Source: CAZVJA01 sp964626885 (GTDB lineage: Bacteria; Planctomycetota; Planctomycetia; Planctomycetales; Planctomycetaceae). Taken from it: 15,088 nt of DNA. The stretch is taken from assembly GCA_964626885.1 (NCBI GenBank), contig CAZVJA010000123.1:1-15088 (forward strand), in the 5' to 3' direction. Made by a program: the position numbers and the translations under genes. This document shows, one piece after another, positions 7,001 to 14,455 of the stretch; position 1 is the stretch's first letter; each line of letters begins with the position of its first letter. Under the pieces are notes generated by a model. The model saw nothing but the letters and a program-made list of their open reading frames with translations, ran no database searches and had not been told where the DNA came from.

Positions 7001-8089
7001 TCACAGGCCTTCTTTGATGACCGAGAGAGCTCCCGGCGACTTGCCGCTGTCTTTTTCTTCCGTGCCGAAGGTGGAGACATACAACCTGCCGTCCTTGTCG
7101 AAGGCGATGCCGGTCGGCTTGTCGAGCGAGAGAATCTTCTTCGGCTTCACTTCTTCCCCTTCGATCACCAGCTCGAACAGACCTCCGTCACTCGGGTTGG
7201 CCCAGGCAAAGTCGGTTCCGTACAGCTTTTGTGTTTTGGGGCTGTAGGCCAAGCCGGAAAGATCGTGCAGACCAGTCTTTAACTTCCGCAACAGCTTCCC
7301 GGTTGCCGGATCGTAGAAGGTCAGCAGGCTGTCCCCGGGCGTGTTGACCTCCCCCATCTGTCCGACGACAAGTTCCTTGCCGTCCGTGGTAAACGTGACC
7401 GGAACAGGAGCATCGACCTCGGTGGCGGGTTTCGTGGCAATATAGGGCTTCAATTCGCCCGGCTTGCCGTCGGTCACTTCGGCCATGGCGATCCAGCCTT
7501 TCGTGTCGTCGCCGTTGCAGGTGACGAAGATCTTATTTCCGCCGACCGCCACACCGTAGAAGTTTCCTTCCCCCTTGGCCGACTGTTCCCCTGCTTTGAT
7601 CGGGCCAAGCGTGAATGCGGCGGCGTCTTCTTTCTGGTAATCGACGAGCCCCTTGTCTCCCACCTTGTAGACGCGGACCAGTTCTTCGCCATCGACGCGA
7701 CTGCCGTCACCGACAACGAGATGGTCGTTGTTGAGAAACGCCAACCCCAGCGGACCGATGTTGTACTTCGGCCCCTTGCCGTACACGTCAATCGGATCGG
7801 GATACCCCGCAATCTCGATGGGTGCTTTGTGATCGTTCCCCGGTGCGGGAATGTAACGGTACACCCCGTATCGGCTGGCGACAAAGACGTGGCCTGTGCT
7901 CGGCTGAATGGCGATGCCGCACGGGCTTTCGAGATTCGTCACGACAGCTTCCGCCTCGACCGCTGCCCCTTCCTTCTTTGCTGCCCCTGCGGGAGGATCG
8001 GCCGCGAGGATGACCGACGGCAAAGCCAGGGCGAGCAGGACAAGCAAGGCCGGAGCACACAGCCATTGATGACGTCGATTCGTGCGCAT
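7001..8089 (-). CDS. Exported six-repeat beta-propeller protein (NHL/SMP-30-like fold)
   Basis: A 362-residue protein. Residues 1-29 are a clear signal peptide: basic MRTNRRHQW, a long Leu/Ala core, and a cleavage site around VILAA-DPP. The mature part contains six similar hydrophobic units typical of propeller blades: SPCGIAIQPSTGHVFVAS (55-72), IGPLGLAFLNNDHLVVGD (111-128), NFYGVAVGGNKIFVT (176-190), PVPVTFTTDGKELVVGQ (228-244), HDLSGLAYSPKTQKLYGTD (275-293) and DKPTGIAFDKDGRLYVSTFG (323-342). This fits a six-bladed NHL or SMP-30-like fold. No gluconolactonase metal ligands are obvious, so catalysis is not claimed; a binding or scaffold role outside the cytoplasm is possible. The start at 8089 is chosen because the signal peptide begins there; the frame stays open to 8233. 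It follows the di-heme peroxidase gene on the same strand (177-base gap) and ends at an intrinsic terminator. Confidence 0.82.
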   Translation of the reverse strand: MRTNRRHQWLCAPALLVLLALALPSVILAADPPAGAAKKEGAAVEAEAVVTNLESPCGIAIQPSTGHVFVASRYGVYRYIPAPGNDHKAPIEIAGYPDPIDVYGKGPKYNIGPLGLAFLNNDHLVVGDGSRVDGEELVRVYKVGDKGLVDYQKEDAAAFTLGPIKAGEQSAKGEGNFYGVAVGGNKIFVTCNGDDTKGWIAMAEVTDGKPGELKPYIATKPATEVDAPVPVTFTTDGKELVVGQMGEVNTPGDSLLTFYDPATGKLLRKLKTGLHDLSGLAYSPKTQKLYGTDFAWANPSDGGLFELVIEGEEVKPKKILSLDKPTGIAFDKDGRLYVSTFGTEEKDSGKSPGALSVIKEGL

Positions 8090-8174
8090 GACTTTCTCAC
8101 TTTCTCTGTCACTCAAAGGGGAAGAACAGGCAGCCGGAGGGTCGGTTTTCCGGTTCAGTTGACGAATTTCGCAA

Positions 8175-8188
8175 ACGATCAGGATCGT
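8175..8188. promoter_or_regulatory. Inverted repeat overlapping the candidate -10 box (possible operator)
   Basis: ACGATC and GATCGT are perfect inverted 6-mers separated by two bases. The repeat covers most of the candidate -10 hexamer and the expected transcription start, a classic place for a repressor site. It may also occur by chance. Confidence 0.3.
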
Positions 8189-8212
8189 ACTGGAATCAAA
8201 ATCAGATTGCAA
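8184..8212 (-). promoter_or_regulatory. Candidate promoter of the beta-propeller gene
   Basis: On the minus strand, TTGCAA (8212-8207) and TACGAT (8189-8184) are separated by 17 bases, each matching 4 of 6 bases of the sigma-70 -35 and -10 consensus. The site lies about 95 bases upstream of the start codon. Promoter rules in this lineage are uncertain, so this is a weak prediction. Confidence 0.3.
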
Positions 8213-8266
8213 ACAGGAGAGTACGGACTGCACATCCGCGCACCCGCAAAATTGAGAGGGGCTCGC

Positions 8267-9325
8267 TCAGGGAAGCTGCGGCGGTTTGTGGTCGGGGTAA
8301 CTTCCGCTCGCGAGCCCTTCTTTCATAAAGGTCACAAGGTCGGCAATTTCCTCCTTCGAGAGATTGCGCGCGAAGATCTCCTCGTCGAGGGAATCGTTGG
8401 CGATTCCCCCTTTCGAGTAATGCTCGACGACCTCTTCCAACGTCTTCAGGCTGCCGTCGTGCATGTAGGGGGCCGATCGGGCGACGTCACGCAACGTCGG
8501 CGTCTTGAAACTGCCGCGATCCCCCGCCAGCTTGCTGATCGCCTCCCGGCCAACATCGGGCTTCGGCTTGTCCATGCCGATGCCGATGTTATGAAATGCG
8601 TTGTCGGTGAAGTTTGAACCGGTGTGGCAGGCGCTGCAATGCCCCTTGCCGAAGAACAGGTCCATCCCCCGCTTCGCCCCTTCCGAGAGCGCAGCCTTAT
8701 CTCCCGTCTTGAAGCGGTCGTAGGGGGCATCGCCCGAGAGAACCGTCCGCTCGTACGCGGCGATCGCCTTCGCGATCCCGTCGGATGTGACGTCGCTTCC
8801 GAACACCTTCTGAAACTGAGCTTTATACCCATCAATGCCGTTCAGCTTCTGGACGACCTCCGGCAACGTCATGTTCATTTCGATCGGATTCTGGATCGGC
8901 CCGAGCGCCTGTTCTTCCAGGCTCCCCGCGCGGCCATCCCAGAACTGAAACTTCTGATACGCCGTATTGATCACGGTCGGAGCACTGCGTCCCCCTTGCT
9001 TTCCCTCGACGCCGGTCGCGAAACGTTCGCCGTTGCTGTACCCCTTTGCGGGATCGTGGCAACTGGCGCACGAGACTTTGCCATCGCGCGACAGCCGGCC
9101 GTCAAAATAAAGTTGCTTGCCCAGCGCGATCTTGTCGTCGGTCGGCGGGTTGTCCTTGGGGAACGGAATCGAAGGAAGACCGAGCGGGGTTGTCCCCTTG
9201 ACGGTCGGTTTAGCATCCTCCGCCGTTCCCCACCCCCCCAACAAAATGAATACCGCCAAAATGGCCAAGCCGAGGCGGGCGAAGCGGAAGTTCAAGGGGG
9301 AGGGGGCACGGCGATGCGCGTTCAT
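8267..9325 (-). CDS. Di-heme cytochrome c peroxidase, MauG/CcpA family
   Basis: A 352-residue exported protein with two c-type heme sites: SCASCH (C86, C89, H90) and HCSACH (C230, C233, H234). Between them is the family segment SAPTVINTAYQKFQFWDGR (114-132) and the LEEQALGPIQNPIEM stretch (136-150). After the second heme comes FKTPTLRDVARSAPYMHDG (273-291), whose Met288 is placed like the axial ligand of bacterial peroxidases. Bacterial members reduce hydrogen peroxide in the periplasm with electrons from small cytochromes; MauG relatives instead oxidise protein or small-molecule substrates. Residues 14-34 form a signal peptide or anchor ending around GWGTAEDA. The ATG at 9325 has AGAGGA 6 bases upstream; an open extension to 9484 lacks this. 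The beta-propeller gene follows on the same strand, so co-expression is plausible. Which substrate it uses is not visible. Confidence 0.94.
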   Translation of the reverse strand: MNAHRRAPSPLNFRFARLGLAILAVFILLGGWGTAEDAKPTVKGTTPLGLPSIPFPKDNPPTDDKIALGKQLYFDGRLSRDGKVSCASCHDPAKGYSNGERFATGVEGKQGGRSAPTVINTAYQKFQFWDGRAGSLEEQALGPIQNPIEMNMTLPEVVQKLNGIDGYKAQFQKVFGSDVTSDGIAKAIAAYERTVLSGDAPYDRFKTGDKAALSEGAKRGMDLFFGKGHCSACHTGSNFTDNAFHNIGIGMDKPKPDVGREAISKLAGDRGSFKTPTLRDVARSAPYMHDGSLKTLEEVVEHYSKGGIANDSLDEEIFARNLSKEEIADLVTFMKEGLASGSYPDHKPPQLP

Positions 9326-9572
9326 CGGAGTTCCTCTGGGGCTGGTGCGGGCGGTTTCGTCAAGTTGCGACACAAGTTGATGTTGCGTTCGTGAATCGCT
9401 GTGCTTATTGTCCGCCTGAAGAGCAGGATCTGCAAGCGTGCTGCAAGCCGTCCGCAAAGGAACCCGCCGACGATTGTAGAACACTCCCCCAACTGTTCGC
9501 GCTCGGATTGCTAGGCTCGCTGAAGTTACCGAAGCCTACCAACGAATTATTGAAATCAAGGATGCCCCGGCG
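9326..9572. other. Divergent intergenic region, di-heme peroxidase gene and asnS
   Basis: This 247-base gap separates two divergent genes and should contain both promoters; none is clear by eye. A 61-codon open frame (GTG 9391 to TGA 9576) crosses it and overlaps the asnS start by ATGA, but it lacks a ribosome site. Confidence 0.45.
9332..9337 (-). promoter_or_regulatory. Ribosome binding site (AGAGGA) for the di-heme peroxidase
   Basis: AGAGGA on the minus strand ends 6 bases before the ATG at 9325 and supports that start over the longer open frame reaching 9484. Confidence 0.6.
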
Positions 9573-10964
9573 ATGAACCGCGTCCGCGTCGCAAAAATCC
9601 TCAAAGAGGGTCAGGTCGGCGAACAACTCGAAGTGAAGGGGTGGGTCCGCACCCGGCGGGACTCGAAGCAGGGATTCTCGTTCATCGAGCTCAACGACGG
9701 CAGCGCGATGGCAAACCTGCAGATTGTCGTCGGTTCCGATGTCCCCGGCTACGAGCAGGCGATTCACGACGTCACCACCGGGGCCAGTATCGCTGCACGC
9801 GGCACGCTGCAGGAATCTCCCGGCAAGGGACAGCGCGTCGAACTCCACGCGTCGTCGCTCGTGGTTCTGGGAACAGCCGACGCACAGGAGTATCCACTCC
9901 AGAAGAAACGGCACAGCTTCGAGTTTCTGCGGGAGATCGCGCACCTTCGCCCGCGGACGAACACCTTCGGGGCGATCGCCCGCGTGCGGAATGCCGTTTC
10001 GCGGTCAATTCACAATTTCTTCCAGTCGCGCGGCTTTCTGTACATCCAGACGCCGATCATCACCACCAGCGACTGCGAAGGAGCCGGCGAAATGTTCCAG
10101 GTGACGACGCTCGACCTGACGCGGCTCGCGAAATCACAGCACGAAATCGATTATGGACAGGACTTCTTCGGCAAGAAAGCCTCGCTCACCGTCAGCGGGC
10201 AGCTCGAAGCCGAGATCTTTGCAACATCGCTCGGCGAATGCTACACCTTCGGCCCGACGTTTCGCGCGGAGAACTCGAACACCACCCGGCATCTCGCGGA
10301 GTTCTGGATGATCGAACCGGAGATGCCGTTCTACGAACTCGATGACAACATGCGGCTGGCGGAGGAATTCATCCGGACCATTCTCCGCGACATGTACACG
10401 GATTGTTCCGAGGATATGGCCTTCTTCAATGAGCGGATCGACAACACCCTGGCCGCGACCCTCGCGAACATTATCGAGCACGACTTCATTCGTCTTCCCT
10501 ACACTGAGGCGATCGAACTGCTTACCAAGAGCGGCAGGACGTTCGAGTACCCCATTGAATGGGGAAAAGACTTGCAGTCGGAGCACGAACGCTATTTGAC
10601 CGAGGAACATTTCAAGCAGCCGGTAATCCTGTTCGACTACCCGCGAACCATCAAGCCGTTTTACATGCGCTGCAATGAAGACGGCCGCACGGTGCGGGCG
10701 ATGGATGTGCTGGTGCCGCGTGTCGGTGAAATCATCGGCGGCAGCCAGCGCGAAGAGCGGTACGACGTGCTCGTCGAGCGGCTGCGCGAGTGCCGCCTCA
10801 ACCCGGATGACTACTGGTGGTATCTCGAACTCCGCAAATACGGCACCGTGCCGCACTCGGGTTTCGGCCTCGGGCTGGAACGGGTGATTCAACTGGTCAC
10901 CGGGATGGGAAACATCCGCGACTGCATCCCTTTCGCCCGCACGCCGCGGAACGCGGAGTTTTGA
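9573..10964 (+). CDS. asnS: Asparaginyl-tRNA synthetase
   Basis: A 463-residue class II aminoacyl-tRNA synthetase that charges tRNA-Asn in the cytoplasm. The N-terminal OB-fold anticodon-binding domain (about residues 1-105) has VKGWVRTRRDSKQGFSFIELNDGS. The catalytic domain shows motif 1 (GFLYIQTPIITTSDCEGAGEMF, 154-175), motif 2 (FGPTFRAENSNTTRHLAEFWMIEPE, 226-250) and motif 3 (GFGLGLERV, 430-438), ending in RDCIPFARTPRNAEF as AsnRS proteins do. The pair EGAGEMF and the uninterrupted class II core separate it from bacterial AspRS, which carries an extra GAD domain. Length is normal. An AAGGA lies 10 bases before the ATG. It is divergent from the peroxidase gene and 63 bases upstream of the flippase-like gene, with which it may share a transcript. 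No tRNA gene is nearby. Confidence 0.97.
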   Translation: MNRVRVAKILKEGQVGEQLEVKGWVRTRRDSKQGFSFIELNDGSAMANLQIVVGSDVPGYEQAIHDVTTGASIAARGTLQESPGKGQRVELHASSLVVLGTADAQEYPLQKKRHSFEFLREIAHLRPRTNTFGAIARVRNAVSRSIHNFFQSRGFLYIQTPIITTSDCEGAGEMFQVTTLDLTRLAKSQHEIDYGQDFFGKKASLTVSGQLEAEIFATSLGECYTFGPTFRAENSNTTRHLAEFWMIEPEMPFYELDDNMRLAEEFIRTILRDMYTDCSEDMAFFNERIDNTLAATLANIIEHDFIRLPYTEAIELLTKSGRTFEYPIEWGKDLQSEHERYLTEEHFKQPVILFDYPRTIKPFYMRCNEDGRTVRAMDVLVPRVGEIIGGSQREERYDVLVERLRECRLNPDDYWWYLELRKYGTVPHSGFGLGLERVIQLVTGMGNIRDCIPFARTPRNAEF

Positions 10965-10966
10965 CG

Positions 10967-11001
10967 AAGCGGCCAGCCATCAGCGGTCAGCTAACAGACA
11001 A
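10967..11001 (+). repeat. Degenerate 7-base tandem repeat tract, CAGCNNN type
   Basis: After the asnS stop the sequence reads as consecutive 7-mers: aagcggc, cagccat, cagcggt, cagctaa, cagacaa (10967-11001). All share AG at the same position, and three share CAGC. This period-7 pattern sits in the 63-base gap before the flippase-like gene. Mechanism unknown; slippage or a dispersed short repeat are possible. Confidence 0.5.
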
Positions 11002-11027
11002 AAACAGAAAAGAATTGAGATCGCCGC

Positions 11028-12089
11028 GTGGTGCCCCGCAATTCGCAATCCACAAATCGCAATCCGCGACTGTCGATCTGGACGATCGTCAAGTGGACGT
11101 TGTTCGCGGTCACAATGGTCTTCGTCGGTAGGCAAGCGTGGAACCTGTGGCATCAGGACGAGATTCAGCACGCTTCGTTGTCGCAGATTCACGTCGGATG
11201 GCTGGCGCTGTCGAGCGTGGTGTATGCCGTCGGTTGGATTCCCTCCGCCTGGTTCTGGCATCGCATGATGCAGGTGATGGGAGGAGACATTCGCTTCCGA
11301 GATACGACCCGTGCCTATTACTGCGGGCATCTTGGCAAATACGTTCCCGGCAAGGCGATGGTGTTGATCATTCGCGCGGGGATGATGAAGGAACGGGGTT
11401 CGCGGGCCTGGGCGGCGGCGCTCAGTGCGACCTACGAAACGCTGATGATGATGGGGACCGGCGTTGCTGTCGGGGGGGCACTGGCACCATTGTTGTTTAC
11501 GAAGGCTCAACTCGACAAGTGGCCGAGCTGGGTTGCGGAGATCGTGGCGCGTCCCTGGTTGCCGGTGGTCGTTGTCGGGGTGATTGCTCTTGCCGCGATG
11601 CCGATTGTTTCGCGCTTGCTCACCCTCATTGCCGGCCGATGGACGCCGCGCGACATGCTGGCCGCGGGACATTCGATTCATGTCCCCACCCGACTGCTGA
11701 TCGAAGGAATGGGGACGTTCGTGATCGCCTGGTTATTGCAGGGGTTGAGCCTGGGGCTCACGCTGCGCGGCGTGACCGGCGACTCCGGGGCCACGTTTTC
11801 TCTGAATGAATTGCCGGTCTGGACCGGTGCGATGGCGGTTTCGACCTCCATCGGCTTTGCGGTCCTCTTTGCGCCGGGAGGGCTGGGTGTGCGCGAAGGA
11901 TTGCTGATGGGAGTGCTCAGCCGGCAGCCGATGATCGGCGCCCGGGAAGCTCTCCTGGCGACGGTTTTATCGCGATTGATTTCGCTGGTGACTGAACTCC
12001 TCGTCGCGGGGGTCTTATACTATCTGGTCCCCCCCGCCGTGCGGGCGAGGCTCGATGTCGATTCGCAATCGAAGGACTCTTCGCAGTGA
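11028..12089 (+). CDS. Flippase-like membrane protein (LPG synthase/MprF transmembrane domain family)
   Basis: A 353-residue polytopic membrane protein matching the lysylphosphatidylglycerol-synthase transmembrane region family (the MprF flippase-like domain), without the soluble aminoacyl-transfer domain of full MprF. Signature stretches are YYCGHLGKYVPGKAMVLIIRAGMM (97-120) and FAPGGLGVREGLL (281-293). Hydrophobic helices lie near residues 17-37, 56-75, 133-156, 178-202, 226-246, 264-283 and 306-333. Relatives are thought to move or help modify membrane lipids, and often sit beside glycosyltransferases. The GTG at 11028 is the likely start since the first helix begins around residue 17; a second GTG follows at 11031, and no strong ribosome site is visible. 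The N-terminal dozen residues are encoded by a 7-base repeat, so the true start could be later. Its stop overlaps the glycosyltransferase start by four bases (GTGA). Confidence 0.88.
   Translation: MVPRNSQSTNRNPRLSIWTIVKWTLFAVTMVFVGRQAWNLWHQDEIQHASLSQIHVGWLALSSVVYAVGWIPSAWFWHRMMQVMGGDIRFRDTTRAYYCGHLGKYVPGKAMVLIIRAGMMKERGSRAWAAALSATYETLMMMGTGVAVGGALAPLLFTKAQLDKWPSWVAEIVARPWLPVVVVGVIALAAMPIVSRLLTLIAGRWTPRDMLAAGHSIHVPTRLLIEGMGTFVIAWLLQGLSLGLTLRGVTGDSGATFSLNELPVWTGAMAVSTSIGFAVLFAPGGLGVREGLLMGVLSRQPMIGAREALLATVLSRLISLVTELLVAGVLYYLVPPAVRARLDVDSQSKDSSQ
11037..11071 (+). repeat. Degenerate 7-base tandem repeat tract, CGCAATC type
   Basis: Five consecutive 7-mers: cgcaatt, cgcaatc, cacaaat, cgcaatc, cgcgact. 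The tract begins 35 bases after the end of the CAGC-type tract, and lies inside the first codons of the flippase-like gene if the GTG at 11028 is the start (peptide RNSQSTNRNPRL). Confidence 0.5.
12071..12076 (+). promoter_or_regulatory. Ribosome binding site (GAAGGA) inside the preceding gene
   Basis: GAAGGA lies 9 bases before the GTG at 12086, within the last codons of the flippase-like gene. Together with the GTGA stop/start overlap it points to translational coupling. Confidence 0.55.
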
Positions 12090-13069
12090 AGCTTTCCATC
12101 ATCGTGCCGGTGTTTAATGAGGCCGAGAGCCTGCCGCAGCTTCACCGAGAGATCACGGAAGCGTGCACCGCGCGCGGCGTCGATTGTGAAATAATTTTGG
12201 TCGACGACGGCTCGACTGATGCGTCATGGAACGTTATCGGCGATCTGGCCGCGGCTGACGCGCGCGTTTCGGGGATTCGATTCCGCCGAAACTTTGGCAA
12301 GGCGGCAGCGCTCAGTGCCGCAATGCGGGCCGCGCGCGGCGAATTGATGCTCATGCTCGATGCCGATCTGCAGGATGATCCCGCCGAGATCGGACGACTC
12401 CTCGACAAGCTCGATGAGGGATACGACGTCGTCAACGGCTGGAAGCAGACGCGACACGATCCGTGGCACAAAGTTTACCCGAGCAAAGTTTTCAACGGGA
12501 TGATCGGCACCTGCACCGGACTGTGGCTGCACGATCACAACTGCGGACTGAAACTGTTTCGCGCGGAGGTCTCCCGGGAGATTCGCATCTACGGCGAACT
12601 CCACCGGTTCATTCCTGTCCTCGCCCATGCACGCGGGTTTAAGGTTACGGAAATACCGGTTCATCATCGCGAACGAAAATTCGGCCGCTCAAAGTACGGC
12701 ATCCGCCGGTTCGTCCGCGGCTTTCTTGATCTGCTGACCGTGACGTTTCTCACCGGCTTCGGACAGCGGCCACAGCACATTCTCGGCGGCGTGGGGCTCG
12801 GCTTCTTCGGGCTTGGGCTGCTTGGCCTATGTTACCTCGGCCTGATTTGGATGTTGACGAATATCTTCGGAATGAATTTTGGACCGATCGGTCCCCGGCC
12901 GTTGCTGGCGTATTCGGTCGCGTCGGCCTTGCTCGGAGCACAGGCTCTCACTCTGGGGCTGCTGGCGGAGATGCTCGTGGCCCATACCGGACGAGAGACC
13001 GACAATTACAGCATCGCGGAACGGACGTCTTCGAAGGACAGGACGGTCGATTCCCCCGGCGGATCATAG
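12086..13069 (+). CDS. Membrane-anchored family 2 glycosyltransferase (DPM1/GtrB/ArnC-like)
   Basis: A 327-residue GT-A enzyme that probably transfers a sugar from a nucleotide sugar to a polyprenyl phosphate or similar lipid carrier. Visible motifs: SIIVPVFNEAESLPQL (4-19), ILVDDGSTDASW (37-48), RNFGKAAALSAAMRAARG (68-85), the DAD metal motif in LDADLQDDPAEI (91-102), and HDHNCGLKLFRAEV (149-162). After EIPVHHRERKFGRSKYG come two C-terminal membrane helices, around 232-257 and 272-298, as in GtrB and ArnC-like proteins. The C-terminal tail is short and polar. The GTG start has GAAGGA 9 bases upstream and overlaps the previous stop by 4 bases, so it is translated together with the flippase-like protein; the pair suggests making and then flipping or using a lipid-linked sugar. 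Donor sugar and acceptor are not visible. Confidence 0.92.
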   Translation: MKLSIIVPVFNEAESLPQLHREITEACTARGVDCEIILVDDGSTDASWNVIGDLAAADARVSGIRFRRNFGKAAALSAAMRAARGELMLMLDADLQDDPAEIGRLLDKLDEGYDVVNGWKQTRHDPWHKVYPSKVFNGMIGTCTGLWLHDHNCGLKLFRAEVSREIRIYGELHRFIPVLAHARGFKVTEIPVHHRERKFGRSKYGIRRFVRGFLDLLTVTFLTGFGQRPQHILGGVGLGFFGLGLLGLCYLGLIWMLTNIFGMNFGPIGPRPLLAYSVASALLGAQALTLGLLAEMLVAHTGRETDNYSIAERTSSKDRTVDSPGGS

Positions 13070-13103
13070 TTTCCACAACCGAGAAATGAACTGAATCGAA
13101 ACG

Positions 13104-14054
13104 ATGATTACGCCTCCCGCCAGTAACGAACATCCGAGTTTCTGGAAAGAAGCCTTCACTTGGGTCGGCTCCGCGACGCCGCGCGTCTTGCCAAACGTCG
13201 TCCTGTTCGGACTGTTTGCCGCCGCGATTATTGTGGCCGATGAATACCTGGAGTCAAAATACGAACTGCGGATCAGCATTCCGATCACGCCGTTTGAGTT
13301 CGGCGGAGCGGTGCTCGCCTTGCTGATGGTGCTGCGGACGAACGCCGGCTACGACCGCTGGTGGGAAGCACGCAAACTGTGGGGCGGGATTGTCAATCAG
13401 TCGCGGAATCTGGCGATCAATGCCGTCATTTATGGTCCCAAGGACCAGCGATGGCGCGAAAACATCGTCCGTTGGACCGCGGCCTTCTGTCACGTCGCGC
13501 GGCGCAGCCTGCGCGGCGAGCGGGAGATTCCCGAGGTAGCGGCACTCGTGGGGGAATCGGCAGCGTTAGAGATTGCGGCGGCAGTCCATATGCCAAGCTA
13601 CGTTGCCGGGCGGATCGCGCAAGAGTTGCGATCGGTTCTGGACGATCAACCGAACTTCGGGTACCAGTTCTTGCAGATCGACCGGGAACGGGCGACGCTC
13701 ATCGATCACATTGGCGGCTGCGAGCGAATTCTCAAAACGCCATTGCCGAACGTCTATGCAATCAAGATTCGCCGGTTCATCGTGTTGTTCCTAGCGCTCA
13801 TTCCACTCGCCCTGCTGCACAAGATCGAACGCGATTGGGGAATTCCAATTCTGACAATGGTGATCGCCTACCCGCTGCTTTCGCTCGACGCCATCGGCGA
13901 GTCGCTGCAGAATCCGTTCGATGTGAAGCGAATGAGCCACCTGCCGCTCGATTCCATCTGTAAGACGATTGAATCCAACGTGCTGGCGGTTCCGCGGATG
14001 TGTTCCGAAGACCGTAGCGCTTCCGAGGCGGGAGATCAGCGCGAACGCGTCTGA
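13104..14054 (+). CDS. Bestrophin-family (YneE/UPF0187) membrane channel protein
   Basis: A 316-residue protein of the bestrophin-like family. Eukaryotic bestrophins are chloride channels, while characterised bacterial ones form pentameric channels with differing ion preference, so ion selectivity is not assigned. The family hallmark VLRTNAGYDRWWEARKLWGGIVNQSRNL is at residues 76-103. Also typical are IDHIGGCERILKTPLPNVYAI (200-220), a hydrophobic pair around 224-238 and 247-260, and AIGESLQNPFDVKRMSHLPLDSI (263-285). The first membrane helix is near 29-45. Length is normal for bacteria. The ATG at 13104 follows the glycosyltransferase stop by 34 bases, with only a weak purine-rich stretch upstream. 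It is likely the last gene of the plus-strand run. Its final 19 bases overlap the end of the opposing DUF1992 gene, with no terminator visible. Confidence 0.92.
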   Translation: MITPPASNEHPSFWKEAFTWVGSATPRVLPNVVLFGLFAAAIIVADEYLESKYELRISIPITPFEFGGAVLALLMVLRTNAGYDRWWEARKLWGGIVNQSRNLAINAVIYGPKDQRWRENIVRWTAAFCHVARRSLRGEREIPEVAALVGESAALEIAAAVHMPSYVAGRIAQELRSVLDDQPNFGYQFLQIDRERATLIDHIGGCERILKTPLPNVYAIKIRRFIVLFLALIPLALLHKIERDWGIPILTMVIAYPLLSLDAIGESLQNPFDVKRMSHLPLDSICKTIESNVLAVPRMCSEDRSASEAGDQRERV

Positions 14055-14437
14055 CGCCACTGCTCGACCGCAGCGTCGATGTCGACCGGCAACACCCCCG
14101 CCGAGGGCCCGGGGGTAATCGCGAAGTGAGCTTTGCGGATCCGCTCGTTGAGTTGTTCGAGCCGGCGACGGACCGCGCTTTCCGTTGGGAGTTCCGCAAG
14201 CGAATCAAGAGTCCGTTCGGCATCCAGCCGGGCTTCGAGAACCGGCGGCAACACCGACAACTGTTCCGCCTTGAGCTTCTGCTTCAGCCACCAGTTTTCA
14301 TCCGGAGGCTGGTCGATACCGGGAATCGGTTGGCCGAACCCAGGAAGCGATTGGAACAGCCCCTCTTCCTGCGCCTCGCGAATTTTTCGTTCAGCGAAAG
14401 ATTCCCACGTCTCGCTGATCGGTTTGCGTTCGGTCAT
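14036..14437 (-). CDS. DUF1992 (DnaJ-homologue, DNAJC28-like conserved region) protein
   Basis: A 133-residue soluble protein matching the DUF1992 family, a conserved domain also found in DNAJC28. The hallmark is WESFAERKIREAQEEGLFQSLPGFGQPIPG, starting at residue 11, followed by a PPDENWWLKQKLKAEQLSVLPP stretch (44-65) and a helical, charged C-terminal half (RRRLEQLNERIRK). There is no J domain here, so a chaperone role cannot be inferred, and the family's function is unknown. The ATG at 14437 lies 18 bases after the aldose epimerase stop on the same strand, suggesting co-transcription, though no clear ribosome site is seen. The gene ends inside the bestrophin coding sequence on the other strand (19-base overlap). 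Confidence 0.9.
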   Translation of the reverse strand: MTERKPISETWESFAERKIREAQEEGLFQSLPGFGQPIPGIDQPPDENWWLKQKLKAEQLSVLPPVLEARLDAERTLDSLAELPTESAVRRRLEQLNERIRKAHFAITPGPSAGVLPVDIDAAVEQWRQTRSR

Positions 14438-14455
14438 TGGGACGCCGTGGTGAAC

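Noticed and set aside
8624..9394. 256-codon plus-strand open frame opposite the di-heme peroxidase
   Set aside because: Both heme motifs and the full peroxidase are on the minus strand; the opposite frame is Arg-rich shadow sequence.
10134..10892. 252-codon minus-strand open frame opposite asnS
   Set aside because: It is antisense to all three class II synthetase motifs and has no recognisable features.
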